NCBI GenBank assembly: GCA_020796225.1
Contig: CM036759.1
Location: 2,130,782 to 2,194,781 of the forward strand
Length of the DNA stretch: 64,000 nucleotides
DNA from: Arion vulgaris
Taxonomy: Eukaryota; Mollusca; Gastropoda; Stylommatophora; Arionidae
Direction of reading: 5' to 3'
Under the pieces are notes generated by a model. The model was not told the origin of the DNA and ran no database searches. It was given only the letters and a program-made list of their open reading frames with translations. Positions 28,801 through 36,089 of this stretch are shown in pieces (positions within the stretch are counted from its first letter, which is position 1; each line of letters opens with the position of its first letter). Both the position numbers and the translations under genes were made by a program.

Positions 28801-31704
28801 CAGTAGAAAAATAGAAAATTCAATAAAGTTGGAACATTGCATCAAATATTTACTACAACATCCACCATTTTTCACTCAAATAATTTTCTATAATAGCCAG
28901 AATGCAAACATTCAACACCTTACCCATCCATTCAACTGAGACTTTTCATGTTTTACTTGATTAGTTAGTTAGTCTTTCCTCTTGGGCCTGTGGGCGCGCA
29001 TAGGGCAGAGGTCATAGCTCTCCATGTCTCGCGGTTCGTTGCTATTTGTTTTAAGTCTTTAATATTTACTAGGCCCATCGTTGAGCCTTCTCTGGTGATG
29101 GTTCTACGCAGAGTCTCTCTTGGTCTTCCTCGTTTCTTTTTCCCTCTGGTGTCCATATGAGGGATTGGTAAGGAGTCTTCTCTCATCCATTCTAAGTGTG
29201 TGGCCGATGTAGTTCCAGCGGCGCTTTCTTATAAAATTTGATACATATAGTTTACTTGATACGTATAGTTTATTTGTTATTTCACTTACATTTACAAGTG
29301 AGTATATGGTGCAGTGTGTTATGTTTTTTCTTTTGATTTTGTTACATTTGCAAGTGAGTATATAATGCAGTGCGTTATGTTTTTTCTTTTGTTTTTTTTT
29401 ACATTTGCAAGTTAAAAAAAATTGTGTTTTGATATTTGATGTCTGGTTTTGACAGTGCTCGTTAAGTGACTAACCTGTCGAATGTGTCCTGGTAGTTGGC
29501 AGTCTGTTTTATGATTTTCTTTAATATCTACATTAACATCTACACTGAGTAATTCAAACACATTAAATGATTATATTTTCAGAGAGGAGGTGTATGGTAC
29601 GAAAAGGGAGCGGCGGATCCCAGCCACCAATGATGATAGTGTTTTACAATAAGTACTGAGATTGATCCCATGTGGCATATCAGATACCTTGGTATGTTGT
29701 CTTAATTGTCTTGTGTGTATGTTTCTCTTACAGTTCAACTATATGAATCTGCTGGCTACAACCTCTTAGATAAAGATTTGCTGACAAATTCAGGACACAG
29801 GTTCATAAACACAGTGACAATCTAAGATAATAGAGTACCACTGTCAGTGAGTGAGATGACAGAAGACATGGTCAGAAGAGCACTGTTAGTGAATGATATG
29901 ACAGAAGATGGGGTCAGATGACCACTGTCAATGAGTGAGATGAGAGAAGACAGGGTCAGATGAGCTGACCCACATCCTACTCAACTCCAAGTGATGGCTC
30001 TAGTAGCAGACTGAATCATATAGAGATGAAAAAATAGATACATTACATGCAATGACACAGTGCTGTGAAGAGACTAGTCTCTATCTAGGTGTCTAGGGTA
30101 CATTCTTGAGATGGTTGTCTGAAACCCCATTAATCAGAGCAGTCATTGTATCATCCTCGTAGTCAGTGCTTTTGAAGCTACAGGGCAGATGGCAGATGAC
30201 CACTGTCAGTGAATGAGATGACAGAATACAGGACAGAGGGTAGATGACTGTGACATGAGTGTACGACATATAAAGACATCTCAATTCTTGAGTAATTTGT
30301 GTGAATCTTCTACCTTGGTCATGCTGTTGTTGGTGGAAAATCTTCTATCCTAGTCATGTTGTTGTTTGTGGAAAATCATCAGAATGAAAATATCACACAG
30401 GTCATCCTGAGTGCTATCAACTATGAAGTGTCTACTGCTGACACAAAAAAGGTTAACATTAAATGAATGCAATGAACATGTATTTATACTGCTATAAAAG
30501 GATAGATCATGCAGTGTTTTCTGTGTATATATGCATCGTACCTCCAAGAAAGTTTTCTCTTGTGTATGTATGCATCGTACCTCCAAGAAAGTTTTCTCTT
30601 GTGTATGTATACATCGTACCTCCAAGAAAGTTTTCTCTTGTGTATGTATTTATGCATCGTACCTCCAAGGAATTTTTCTCTTGTGTATGTATGCATCGTA
30701 CCTCCAAGGAAGTTTTGAGATAAGAGAATAGTTGTGTTGTTTTTAAATTTAACACTTTTCTGGAAATTTGTTTCAAACAATGCTTTGACGCAATCACCTT
30801 ATTTAAAAAAACAAATATATATATATGTAATATATATAGAAGTTTCCAGTGCGGTTAATGTGTTGACCTTTACCTTCGGTGGCTGAACAAAAACACATCA
30901 TAGACCTGGGGGTTACCCATCCCTGGTCTAGACAATGTCACAAACAAGATTTTAAGAGCAAACAATAATTAGACATGTAAATATTATCTATGACAACCAT
31001 GACAGTTGTTTAATCTGAAAACTATTGGTTGTTGTTAATAAATATTTCACTTTATTATTTTCATCTCTTGATTCAAATAATAATTTATTGAATATCATCT
31101 TTGACTGAAATACTAATTTGGAATATCATCTTTTGACTGAAATACTAATGTGTTTGGAGAGAATTATCATCTTTTGACTGAAATACTAATGCGTTTGGAG
31201 AGAATTATCATCTTTTGACTGAAATACTAATGTGTTTGGAGAGAATTATCATCTTTTGACTGAAATACTAATGTGTTTGGAGAGAATTATCATCTTTTGA
31301 CTGAAATACTAATGCGTTTGGAGAGAATTATCATCTTTTGACTGAAATACTAATGTGTTTGGAGATAATTTATTTCATCTTTTGACTGAAATACTAATGT
31401 GTTTGGAGAAATTATCATCTTTTGACTGAAATACTAATGTGTTTGGAGAGAATTATCATCTTTTGACTGAAATACTAATGTGTTTGGAGAGAAATTTCAT
31501 GTGATTGACATTTTGTCTTGTGGTTGTTCAACAGGGTGGACATCTGGAACAAGCTACAGCAAGTCATATGTGAAACAGGCAAAACTTCTTCACTGGAATG
31601 GCAAGTTCAAACCATGGGGTCGCATAGCTCAACACAGCGATATCTGGGACAAATACTTCATACCTGATCCTCGCAATGAATTCAAGCCTTTGAGAAGATC
31701 TTAA
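13826..31704 (+). CDS. GLT8D1: GLT8D1-like glycosyltransferase (GT8 family), split gene
   Basis: This is a type II Golgi membrane glycosyltransferase of the GT8 family, judged by exon-by-exon similarity to what I know of GLT8D1 (GLT8D2 is a close relative and not excluded). Exons recognised: 16812-16916 (membrane anchor), 18376-18519, 20572-20668 (GG-V-A, nucleotide-sugar fold), 21813-21930, 24255-24342 (DDD), 26741-26841, 27859-28025, 29583-29691 and 31535-31704 (HWNG and stop). Intron phases agree at every junction from 16812 to 29583. A first exon is only tentative (13826-13861). Exon 8 contains two small frame breaks. The introns are filled by minisatellites and transposon remnants, and two exons (5 and 7) have their 3' splice sites tandemly duplicated. 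Family members are usually about 370 residues and the recognised exons account for most of that. Confidence 0.88.
14160..14470 (+). mobile_element. Decayed LINE C-terminal tail
   Basis: KIEVDKEDKNEILWMYK and a GGGGAGAGGAAAACAAAGAA run align with the tail of the LINE at 99-650 and 16370-16590 in several shifted frames. Confidence 0.5.
14590..14740. repeat. Three-copy tandem repeat around GTACATGGTTGGAGACCCTG
   Basis: Three imperfect copies of a TGTGCAGTACATGGTTG(A/G) block followed by TGATCTTCTACTTGG are visible. Spacing is uneven (about 60 and 48 bp). Confidence 0.75.
14745..14895 (+). mobile_element. SINE-D tail, partial
   Basis: CTCTGAAGTTGGAGTAAGAC, the GGGACACTGGTGATAAGAAA block and GAATTCATAGCAGACGAACG parallel the fuller SINE-D at 25725-25975. 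Confidence 0.6.
14977..15067. repeat. 23-bp repeat, 4 copies, internally palindromic
   Basis: The unit is TTTCTTTCTTACACAGAAAG plus AGA. The TTTCTTTC and GAAAGA ends of each unit can pair, so each copy could form a small hairpin. Confidence 0.9.
15407..15594. repeat. 16-bp minisatellite with ATTGTGCAAT core, 12 copies
   Basis: The unit is TCTCTGCATTGTGCAA. Each copy carries the near-palindrome ATTGTGCAAT, close to the C/EBP consensus ATTGCGCAAT. Some copies have lost one or two bases (15509-15518, 15565). Because the unit has no stops in several frames it generates meaningless long ORFs. Confidence 0.9.
15930..16330 (-). mobile_element. LINE 3' end with RNase H (GHAGV-NERADRLAS)
   Basis: The - strand gives LTWIYCHGHAGVYGNERADR followed by LASTASI, the last RNase H block. 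A C-terminal region follows, and the 3' end is GATATCTGTTGGGGAGACTG then ...TCAGTTTAATAACCAATAACCAC. The terminal TAACCAA-type repeat marks the true 3' end. Related copies: 7530-8170, 55060-55150, 55310-55640 and 52480-52740. Confidence 0.75.
16370..16590 (+). mobile_element. LINE C-terminal tail
   Basis: MRGRPRRRWVQDAIDDLRKT followed by EFFRTAVMGAKFWKGQAT and a stop is a clean LINE tail of the same family as 99-650. It lies about 220 bases upstream of the signal-anchor exon of the glycosyltransferase gene. Confidence 0.75.
16812..16916 (+). CDS. GLT8D1: GLT8D1-like exon 2: membrane anchor
   Basis: The acceptor TGTTTCCAG precedes the exon and the donor A|GTAAGTG follows it. The frame starts with two bases of a split codon, then GLLLVAFWIGTLCYFW, a single hydrophobic segment of the expected length for a signal anchor, then LPNHIPDFLSLRTKSQTN. 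It ends in phase 1, which matches the next exon. Confidence 0.8.
17465..17655. repeat. 63-bp repeat, 3 copies
   Basis: Each unit contains CAGCCACAGAGTGTGCATGC, TATTGTCCATTAGAACGCAG and TTGTACAGACATGTTACTGC. Just downstream (17700-17835), short (A/C)TGACCAAGA(G/T)CTCACC motifs are scattered. Confidence 0.9.
17925..18245 (+). mobile_element. SINE-D head remnant plus deleted SINE-B
   Basis: 17930-17965 (CAGTCCCTACTTGTTTAGCT, then AGCCAGACTGCAGTGATG) resembles the SINE-D head. 18117-18245 is SINE-B with its middle missing: the head GGGAAGCAAAGAATAGTAAC joins directly to ACAATTGCTCTTAGACTCAG and the tail ending GATATGGAGCGCTAGAGGAA then GAAGAAAG. Confidence 0.6.
18376..18519 (+). CDS. GLT8D1: GLT8D1-like exon 3
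   Basis: The acceptor TTTGTTTCAG and donor TTAG|GTAAGA bound it. After two bases it reads MSATAPRINSRLQF through a variable stem region to VVHVCITSDKNTLG, the first beta strand of the GT8 fold (cf. V-V-I-A-A-S-E-D in relatives). The internal ATG is not the start because the frame is open from the preceding anchor exon. Confidence 0.85.
18660..20450. repeat. Large minisatellite, about 26-31 bp unit, roughly 65 copies
   Basis: The unit is CTATAACCAAGAGACAGATT followed by GAAGAGAGA, with an expanded GAAGAGAAGAGAGA variant. Many copies lack one or two bases. It fills most of the intron between exons 3 and 4 and ends about 120 bases before the acceptor of exon 4. Confidence 0.95.
20572..20668 (+). 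CDS. GLT8D1: GLT8D1-like exon 4
   Basis: The acceptor TTCTAAACCAG and donor GG|GTTAGT flank it. The split glycine at the 5' edge gives LGGMVALMNSIVSNTRS across the junction, the well-conserved start of the GT8 domain. It continues RLKFHLVVDSDSMDHI. It ends in phase 2 and fits exon 5. Confidence 0.88.
20755..20880. repeat. Short array, TCATAGGATTGTAGTATGTT type, 4 copies
   Basis: Four imperfect copies, spaced about 30 bp, of a TCATAGNATTGTAGTATGTT block followed by AGTTCAA. Confidence 0.8.
21090..21515 (+). mobile_element. Jockey/I-like LINE 3' end with Cys-His motif
   Basis: LQWIPGNEKADKLACVG is a shortened last RNase H block. After frameshifts, CEAPKQSPEHILQDCPNLSS and WPTETTLQDKLWGPVEDLKR give the terminal C-x(n)-H-x(4)-C region, then a stop. 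It belongs to the same family as 4590-5456 and is dead. It lies within the intron between exons 4 and 5. Confidence 0.75.
21540..21605. repeat. CT-rich simple repeat
   Basis: Runs of CTCTCT and TCTTCTTCTC. Confidence 0.85.
21813..21930 (+). CDS. GLT8D1: GLT8D1-like exon 5
   Basis: The acceptor TTTTTTTCTTATTCAG and donor CCA|GTAAGT flank it. It reads LWLRTSRLKDIDFEIKAFPE then KWVSAKIKLRGGRTELGSP, which aligns with the L-x-S-x-x-L-K-x-I-x-Y/F-x-I region of relatives. It ends in phase 0. Confidence 0.85.
21975..23935. repeat. Large minisatellite, 27/31 bp unit, about 63 copies
   Basis: The unit is CTCTACTGTTATACATGATA followed by ATTAGCTATTCT. A 27-bp variant ends ATTCATTCT instead. The two variants form higher-order blocks (for example, alternation near 22190-22400 and 23160-23480). 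It lies only about 45 bases after the donor of exon 5. Confidence 0.95.
24141..24270. repeat. 65-bp tandem duplication carrying an acceptor and exon start
   Basis: 24141-24205 and 24206-24270 are near-identical. Each holds a TTACCACAATTAT block, the pyrimidine tract ATTCTCCAG, and the exon bases CTCAACTATGCTCGTT. The first copy is therefore a decoy 3' splice site for exon 6. Because 65 is not a multiple of 3, using it would shift the frame. Confidence 0.92.
24255..24342 (+). CDS. GLT8D1: GLT8D1-like exon 6: DDD metal-binding motif
   Basis: The distal acceptor TATTCTCCAG and donor CAAG|GTAACA flank it. It reads LNYARFYLPKLFP, then VVFIDDDCIVQ. The three aspartates at 24321-24329 form the DxD motif that binds Mn2+ and the sugar nucleotide in GT8 enzymes. 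It ends in phase 1. The first 16 bases of the exon are duplicated upstream. Confidence 0.92.
24536..25610 (-). mobile_element. LINE-X 5' part, long copy
   Basis: This GC-rich block lies in the intron between exons 6 and 7. On the - strand it begins with the LINE-X start (25430-25560). It runs through an AGCAGGTTGCTATTTTCTTT block, a CCCCAATCTAACTACGAGGC block, and three to four internal repeats built on CTCCGAGTTTCGCCC and TATGTGGGCCCAC. One frame carries GCPGIELNSGPLPAL, which resembles a degenerate 2A-like motif (canonical D-x-E-x-N-P-G-P; here D and the first P are changed). The parallel copies at 55690-56400 and 57640-58240 give its extent. No RT domain is visible. Confidence 0.6.
25725..25975 (+). 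mobile_element. SINE-D copy
   Basis: The head TTAGCCAGACTGTAGTGATG is followed by CTAACTCTGAAGTTGGAGAA, GGGACACTGATAATAAGAAA, AGTCAAATGTGCCATACTTG and the tail AATTCCTAGTAGGTGAATGC then AGAAGAAGAAG. Head-only remnants occur at 36755-36880, 58045-58160 and 60870-61010. Confidence 0.7.
26272..26384. repeat. 56-bp duplication with ATT microsatellite
   Basis: TATAGAAATCTTGTCATGGG followed by ACTATTATTATT and a GAGTGATGGAAAATG segment occurs twice. The second copy has a longer ATT run. Confidence 0.85.
26497..26697. repeat. 39-bp minisatellite, 5 copies
   Basis: The unit is GTATGACTTGATAATTGCAA followed by CAAAATATGTATCTTAGTT. It ends about 45 bases before the acceptor of exon 7. Confidence 0.9.
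26741..26841 (+). CDS. GLT8D1: GLT8D1-like exon 7
   Basis: The acceptor CTAACTTTCATGAAG is weak and the donor AGT|GTAAGT is strong. The split glycine precedes DIRELYNISFKDGQIAAFSE then DCVGVNKRLSRLS. This matches the G-D-I-x-x-L-Y-N and A-A-F-S-E-D-C segments of GLT8D1. It ends in phase 0. Confidence 0.9.
26843..27150. repeat. 49-bp minisatellite, 6 copies, starting at a splice donor
   Basis: The unit is GTTGTGTTGTTAGTCTCAGT followed by TGTGTTCTCTCAAGAAAGTAGTTCCTA. The first unit begins a few bases after the donor of exon 7, whose GTAAGTTGTGTTG merges into the array. Confidence 0.92.
27176..27858 (+). repeat. Minisatellite made of 3' splice sites, about 25 copies
   Basis: Units of 24, 27 and 28 bp read TTCTCACAG|AATGTTGTCTATTATTAC or the shorter TTCTCACAG|AATGTCTATTATTAC. 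The last copy is the real acceptor of the next exon (CTTCTCACAG|AATGTCTATGCAG). Every unit thus has a pyrimidine tract, a CAG and the first exon bases. All three forward frames are free of stops across the array. Confidence 0.95.
27859..28025 (+). CDS. GLT8D1: GLT8D1-like exon 8
   Basis: It reads NVYAEFLDFKNEHIKQMHLK, then PDACSFNTGMFVTDLADWHK and LNITDQLEYWMQLNT. The C-S-F-N-x-G-x-F-V block is a hallmark of GLT8D1/GLT8D2. The donor AA|GTCAGT gives phase 2. The acceptor is the last of the tandem copies. Confidence 0.92.
28209..28541 (-). mobile_element. tRNA-derived SINE (SINE-C), 333 bp
   Basis: The perfect 14-bp target-site duplication CTATAAAACAGTAT (28195-28208 and 28542-28555) fixes both ends. 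On the - strand the head has an A-box-like TAGCTCGGACTGC and an exact B box, GGGTTCGAACC, about 35 bases apart, as in a tRNA. The tail is the purine run GAAGAAGAGAAGAGAG. This is a clean, probably young insertion in the intron. Confidence 0.9.
28600..28950. other. No gene recognised
   Basis: AT-rich intron DNA with a TTATTATTAT stretch (about 28640-28695). Confidence 0.4.
28955..29230 (-). mobile_element. RTE-like LINE C-terminal tail
   Basis: The - strand gives RKRRWNYIGHTLRMDE and, after a shift, DTRGKKKRGRPRETLRRT, then ATNRETWRAMTSALCAPTGP and a stop. This is the standard RTE-like tail. It lies in an intron of the glycosyltransferase gene. Confidence 0.85.
29583..29691 (+). CDS. GLT8D1: GLT8D1-like exon 9, with two frame breaks
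   Basis: The acceptor TATATTTTCAG and donor G|GTATGT flank it. The first frame gives EEVYGTK, a second gives GSGGSQPPMMIVFYNKY, and a third gives EIDPMWHIRYLG. Together these match the P-P-x-x-I-V-F-Y and I-D-P-M-W-x-x-R-x-L-G blocks of the family. One extra base lies in the A run near 29601-29604 and about two bases are missing after 29656. Either the assembly has indels here or the gene is broken. Confidence 0.82.
29734..29825 (+). CDS. Possible alternative last exon
   Basis: A strong acceptor (GTTTCTCTTACAG) ends at 29733. Joined in phase 1 to the preceding exon the frame is open as QLYESAGYNLLDKDLLTNSG, then HRFINTVTI and a stop at 29823-29825. The intron would be only 42 bases, which is short for this gene. 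I do not recognise the sequence in any GLT8D1. Confidence 0.2.
29849..29965. repeat. About 42-bp repeat, 3 copies
   Basis: Blocks with CACTGTCAGTGAGTGAGATG then ACAGAAGACATGGTCAGA. A fourth weaker match is near 30197. Confidence 0.7.
30525..30715. repeat. 39-bp minisatellite, 5 copies
   Basis: The unit is ATGCATCGTACCTCCAAGAA followed by AGTTTTCTCTTGTGTATGT. 39 is divisible by three, so it yields repetitive ORFs on both strands. Confidence 0.92.
31080..31492. repeat. 43-bp minisatellite, about 9-10 copies
   Basis: The unit is ATCATCTTTTGACTGAAATA followed by CTAATGTGTTTGGAGAGAATT. It stops about 40 bases before the acceptor of the last exon. Confidence 0.93.
31535..31704 (+). CDS. GLT8D1: GLT8D1-like last exon: HWNG motif and stop
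   Basis: The acceptor GTTGTTCAACAG precedes it. After the split glycine it reads WTSGTSYSKSYVKQAKLLHW, then NGKFKPWGRIAQHSDIWDKY and FIPDPRNEFKPLRRS before TAA. The L-L-H-W-N-G-x-x-K-P-W block is the C-terminal signature of the family. A 3' UTR must follow, but no clear AATAAA is placed. Confidence 0.93.
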
Positions 31705-32019
31705 ATACAACTTGTGAGCCTGCGACTGTTAGGTCACAACACTGATGATATTAAACAGCCAGTATTTTGTTAACATTAATGTTATTTACTTGTTATTTAG
31801 TCTTGGTATATTTACATTCTTTCTGTCAGAATGTTTAAGTTAGCTGAAAAATGTCTCATTTATCTGGCCAATTAGTTTTTAATATGATGAATTTAAGTTG
31901 CAGAAATGTTATGTCAAGGGAGTTCATTCAATATAACCAGTTAATCTTAGTTTTCCATCCTGCCATATTTAAACATAAACATGCATGATGGGATACAACC
32001 ATTATGTAATACTTTGTGT

Positions 32020-32716
32020 TTAACACTTTTGCTGCTTCAGACAACAAAAGTAGACGAAACACAAACTCCCTTTCACTGCTGCGATCACTTTTATCATCCA
32101 GGTACATATTTTTTCATGGGAAGTTTTGCTGAACGTAAACTGGTATTACATTACGCACTACTTCCGTGTTGTTCAAAATGGCAAATCTAGCATACATGTG
32201 TTAAAAATACAATAAGTCTGATTTTTAACGAATTTATTGCAATTTTTTGTAAGTAAACAAAGATTTTCAAAATGAGCGATGTCGCTGATGATAGTCAGGT
32301 CCAAAATGACTCTGACTTCTTAGCCAGTGATAGTGATAAAACAAACTCTAAATGTGATACACATTTGGACTTTGATTCACGTGACGATGTTTATAGATCA
32401 ATAGCAGATATTCCCAGGGGTACATGAGTAGGGGATATACCCTATTTCGAAAATGGGGGTGTATCATACTGTGGATAGGTATGGGGAGCGACGCCAACAG
32501 CAATTGCAGCAATAACTTGTGGAATATGAAGAACATACTCTACGTTTAGACATGTCATTAGCTCATTCATATATGAACACTATCGTAGTCTCAAAATCCT
32601 AAGTTTATTTTTCTTTATTTTTTTGTTTTGATCACACTGAAAACTGATCATGCCCAAAATATAGTGTGGCAATGAGTCAGACTTGGTTGAAAAATGTGTG
32701 ACAGCAAAAGTGTTAA
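32020..32716 (+). mobile_element. piggyBac-type non-autonomous element (689 bp)
   Basis: TTAA at 32020-32023 is followed by CACTTTTGCTG. The exact inverse CAGCAAAAGTG precedes TTAA at 32713-32716. TTAA target and 11-bp perfect inverted termini are diagnostic of piggyBac-like DNA transposons. Inside, a 51-residue acidic N-terminal ORF (32272-32427) survives. A truncated relative is at 42752-43189. Confidence 0.85.
32272..32427 (+). pseudogene. piggyBac-like transposase N-terminus, truncated
   Basis: The ATG opens [20 protein letters not shown], then S-D-K-T and [14 protein letters not shown], then a stop. Acidic, serine-rich starts are usual in piggyBac transposases. The DDD catalytic domain is absent. 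The related copy at 42785-43015 continues about 25 residues further ([20 protein letters not shown]), which suggests the stop here is secondary. Confidence 0.65.
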
Positions 32717-33075
32717 ACAGAAACTGGAAACCATGAACTAATCTTCTGGTATTATTTTTAAAATAAAAAAAAACATTTGTTAATGCAATTTATCTGCAGA
32801 CAAGATTCAAGATTTATTTGTACTCTGATATCAAATTTTAACTTCAAATTATGAAGTGTCATTGAGTGACTGCTAGTGGTAACAGTTGTTCAGGATGGAC
32901 AATTACGTCAACTTGAACACAAAATATCTGCAACAATTATTGTATCACTTTTATTTTACTGTATTTTTACCCAAATATTTATAAAATTGTAATTAGCAAT
33001 TGTGGGGTTGAATAGGTTTAGATAACAATAAATGATAATGTTGTTACAGTGTTTGTAATATAGTCAAGAGAAATA

Positions 33076-33366
33076 ATGTCAACTTACTTCATGCAGCATA
33101 GACACAGAAAATCTGAAGCAGTTGGCCAAAGACAGTCAAGCAAGCGAGTGACAGTGAGGAGTGACTCAAAAAGAAAAACGCTATCACATATGGAGGCAAA
33201 ACAGAGAACTGAGAGACCGTCCTATGTATCAGCTCCAGTCTCACCTGCAGCAAGGATTGCTACTCCAGAATTGGCCATTACAGCTGCAAGAAACATGATT
33301 CAGCACAGAACAAACAATGTGAGGCAAAACCTATTGTCTCCTGAGACAAAGAAGCCACTGATATGA
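33076..33366 (+). CDS. Unassigned 96-codon ORF
   Basis: It starts MSTYFMQHRHRKSEAVGQRQ, is basic and Ser/Arg-rich at first, then has a Pro/Ala stretch (YVSAPVSPAARIATPELAIT). It ends NVRQNLLSPETKKPLI with a TGA. Its base composition is less AT-rich than the flanks and it contains no repeats, unlike nearly every other long ORF here. It lies about 1.4 kb after the glycosyltransferase stop. It may be a small gene or the last exon of a + strand gene. I do not recognise the family. Confidence 0.4.
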   Translation: MSTYFMQHRHRKSEAVGQRQSSKRVTVRSDSKRKTLSHMEAKQRTERPSYVSAPVSPAARIATPELAITAARNMIQHRTNNVRQNLLSPETKKPLI

Positions 33367-33594
33367 ACATAAACAAGAGAATGATAACTCAAAATAATAA
33401 TAATGGTGCTACAGTCTTATCTTATATCTAATAACATAAATACGTTTATTTTAACGATACATTCTGCTTGATGTGTTTTGTTTACCTATATATGTATATA
33501 TACACGTTGCTTTAATTGTATGCAGGAAATTATTTGAAGTTTTTACAAATATAGTTTAGTTTCTATCATTGTAATATAGTGTGTCAGTACTAGT

Positions 33595-35030
33595 ACACCA
33601 CCGTAGGATGTCCAGCATAGATACTGATACATTCAAACACAACATAGATGCCTAGCATAGACACTGATACATTCAGGGTTAGTTTTCAGACACAGCATAG
33701 ATGTCCAGCATAGACACTGATACATTCAGGGTTAGTTTTCAGACACGGCATAGATGTCCAGCATAGACACTGATACACTCAGGGTTAGTTTTCAGACACG
33801 GCATAGATGTCCAGCATAGACACTGATACATTCAGGGTTAGTTTTCAGACACGGCATAGATGTCCAGCATAGACACTGATACATTCAGGTTAGTTTTCAG
33901 AACGGCATAGATGTCCAGCATAGAATACACTGATACATTCAGGGTTAGTTTTCAGAACGGCATAGATGTCCAGCATAGACACTGATACATTCAGGGTTAG
34001 TTTTCAGACACGGCATAGATGTCCAGCATAGACACTGATACATTCAGGGTTAGTTTTCAGACACAGCATAGATGTCCAGCATAGACACTGATACATTCAG
34101 GGTTAGTTTTCAGACACGGCATAGATGTCCAGCATAGACACTGATACATTCAGTGTTAGTTTTCAAACACAACATAGATGTCCAGCATAGACACTGATAC
34201 ATTCAGGGTTAGTTTTCAGACACGGCATAGATGTCCAGCATAGACACTGATACATTCAGGGTTAGTTTTCAGAACCATAGATGTCCAGCATAGACACTGA
34301 TACATTCAGGTTAGTTTTCAGACACGCATAGATGTCCAGCATAGACACTGATACATTCAGGTTAGTTTTCAAACGCATAGATGTCCAGCATAGACACTGA
34401 TACATTCAGGTTAGTTTTCAGACACGGCATAGATGTCCAGCATAGACACTGATACATTCAGGGTTAGTTTTCAGACACGGCATAGATGTCCAGCATAGAC
34501 ACTGATACATTCAGGGTTAGTTTTCAGACACGGCATAGATGTCCAGCATAGACACTGATACATTCAGGGTTAGTTTTCAGAACGCATAGATGTCCAGCAT
34601 AGACACTGATACATTCAGGGTTAGTTTTCAGACACGGCATAGATGTCCAGCATAGACACTGATACATTCAGGGTTAGTTTTCAGACACGGCATAGATGTC
34701 CAGCATAGACACTGATACATTCAGTGTTAGTTTTCAGATACGGCATAGATGTCCAGCATAGACACTGATACATTCAGGGTTAGTTTTCAGACACGGCATA
34801 GATGTCCAGCATAGACACTGATACATCAGGTTAGTTTTCAGACACGGCATAGATGTCCAGCATAGACACTGATACATTCAGGGTTAGTTTTCAGACACGG
34901 CATAGATGTCCAGCATAGACACTGATACATTCAGGGTTAGTTTTCAGACACAGCATAGATGTCACATACACTGATACATTCAGGTTAGTTTCAGACACGG
35001 GCATAGATGTGCCTAACATACCAATGACAC
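33595..35030. repeat. 55-bp minisatellite, about 26 copies
   Basis: The unit is GGCATAGATGTCCAGCATAG, ACACTGATACATTCAGGGTT and AGTTTTCAGACAC. Copies differ mainly by small deletions (for example, ACACGG to AACGG). It degrades after 34960. Confidence 0.95.
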
Positions 35031-35109
35031 TGATACATTGGGTTGGTTTCCAATCAGCAATGACATAACTCAGTGTATGATCCATATCAGCATGCACTCA
35101 CATGTGCAG

Positions 35110-35670
35110 AGGGGCCCAATCAAACAATGAATAACTCAAGTAGGCAATGATGGCCCAATCAACAATGAATAACTTCAAGTAGTTCAAATGATAGAGTCCA
35201 ATCAAGCATGAATCTAACTCTACAGTAGTGCATGATGGGGGCCCAATCAAGCAATGAATCAACTCAAGTAGTGCAATGATGGGGGGCCCAATCAAGCAAT
35301 GAATAAACTCAAGTAGTGCAATGATGGGGGGCCCAATCAAGCAATGAATCAACTCAAGTAGTGCAATGATGGGGGGCCCAATCAAGCAATGAATCAACTC
35401 AAGTAGTGCAATGATGGGGGGCCCAATCAAGCAATGAATCAACTCAAGTAGTGCAATGATGGGGGGCCCAATCAAGCAATGAATCAACTCAAGTAGTGCA
35501 ATGATGGGGGGCCCAATCAAGCAATGAATCAACTCAAGTAGAGCAATGATGGGGGGCCCAATCAAGCAATGAATCAACTCAAGTAGTGCAATGTTGGGGG
35601 CCCAATCAAGCAATGAATCAACTCAAGTAGTGCAATGTTGGGGGCCCAATCAAGCAATGAATCAACTCAA
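35110..35670. repeat. 45-bp minisatellite, about 12 copies
   Basis: The unit is CCCAATCAAGCAATGAATCA followed by ACTCAAGTAGTGCAATGATGGGGGG. It abuts the preceding 55-bp array. Because 45 is a multiple of three, a 171-residue repetitive - strand ORF results, which I do not regard as a gene. Confidence 0.95.
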
Positions 35671-36089
35671 GTAGATTTAGAACAAATAAGAATGGACATA
35701 GATCCTCAGTTTATTTTGTTAACTTAAAATTGAATAACTTCAGTAGGCAGTACATGTATATAACAGATTAAGAGTATGTTCTTCTGCTTTAGGAGATAGA
35801 TTGTTTGTGTCACTCCAAGAAAGTGAAGCATTATTTTCCTATGACAAGAGCACAGATAGTAAATGAGGGACAACATTTCTGAACTGTTTTCTAAGTTGGG
35901 GTATGCAAAAAGCAGTACTTTACAGTATTTGCAAACAACCTGGCAATTCTAGCTCTGCCAACTAGTTAGACTAAAGGCAGCCTGATTTTTCTGCAGCCCT
36001 TTTTTTTGCAAGTTTGATAGAACCATTGTCTTGGACAATATTGCACATGAGTTGTGCTGGTTATTATTTTTTAGTCATTAGCCTGAGTA

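Noticed and set aside
35098..35613. 171-residue repetitive reverse ORF
   Set aside because: Product of a 45-bp minisatellite with a unit divisible by three. No non-repetitive domain and no splice context.
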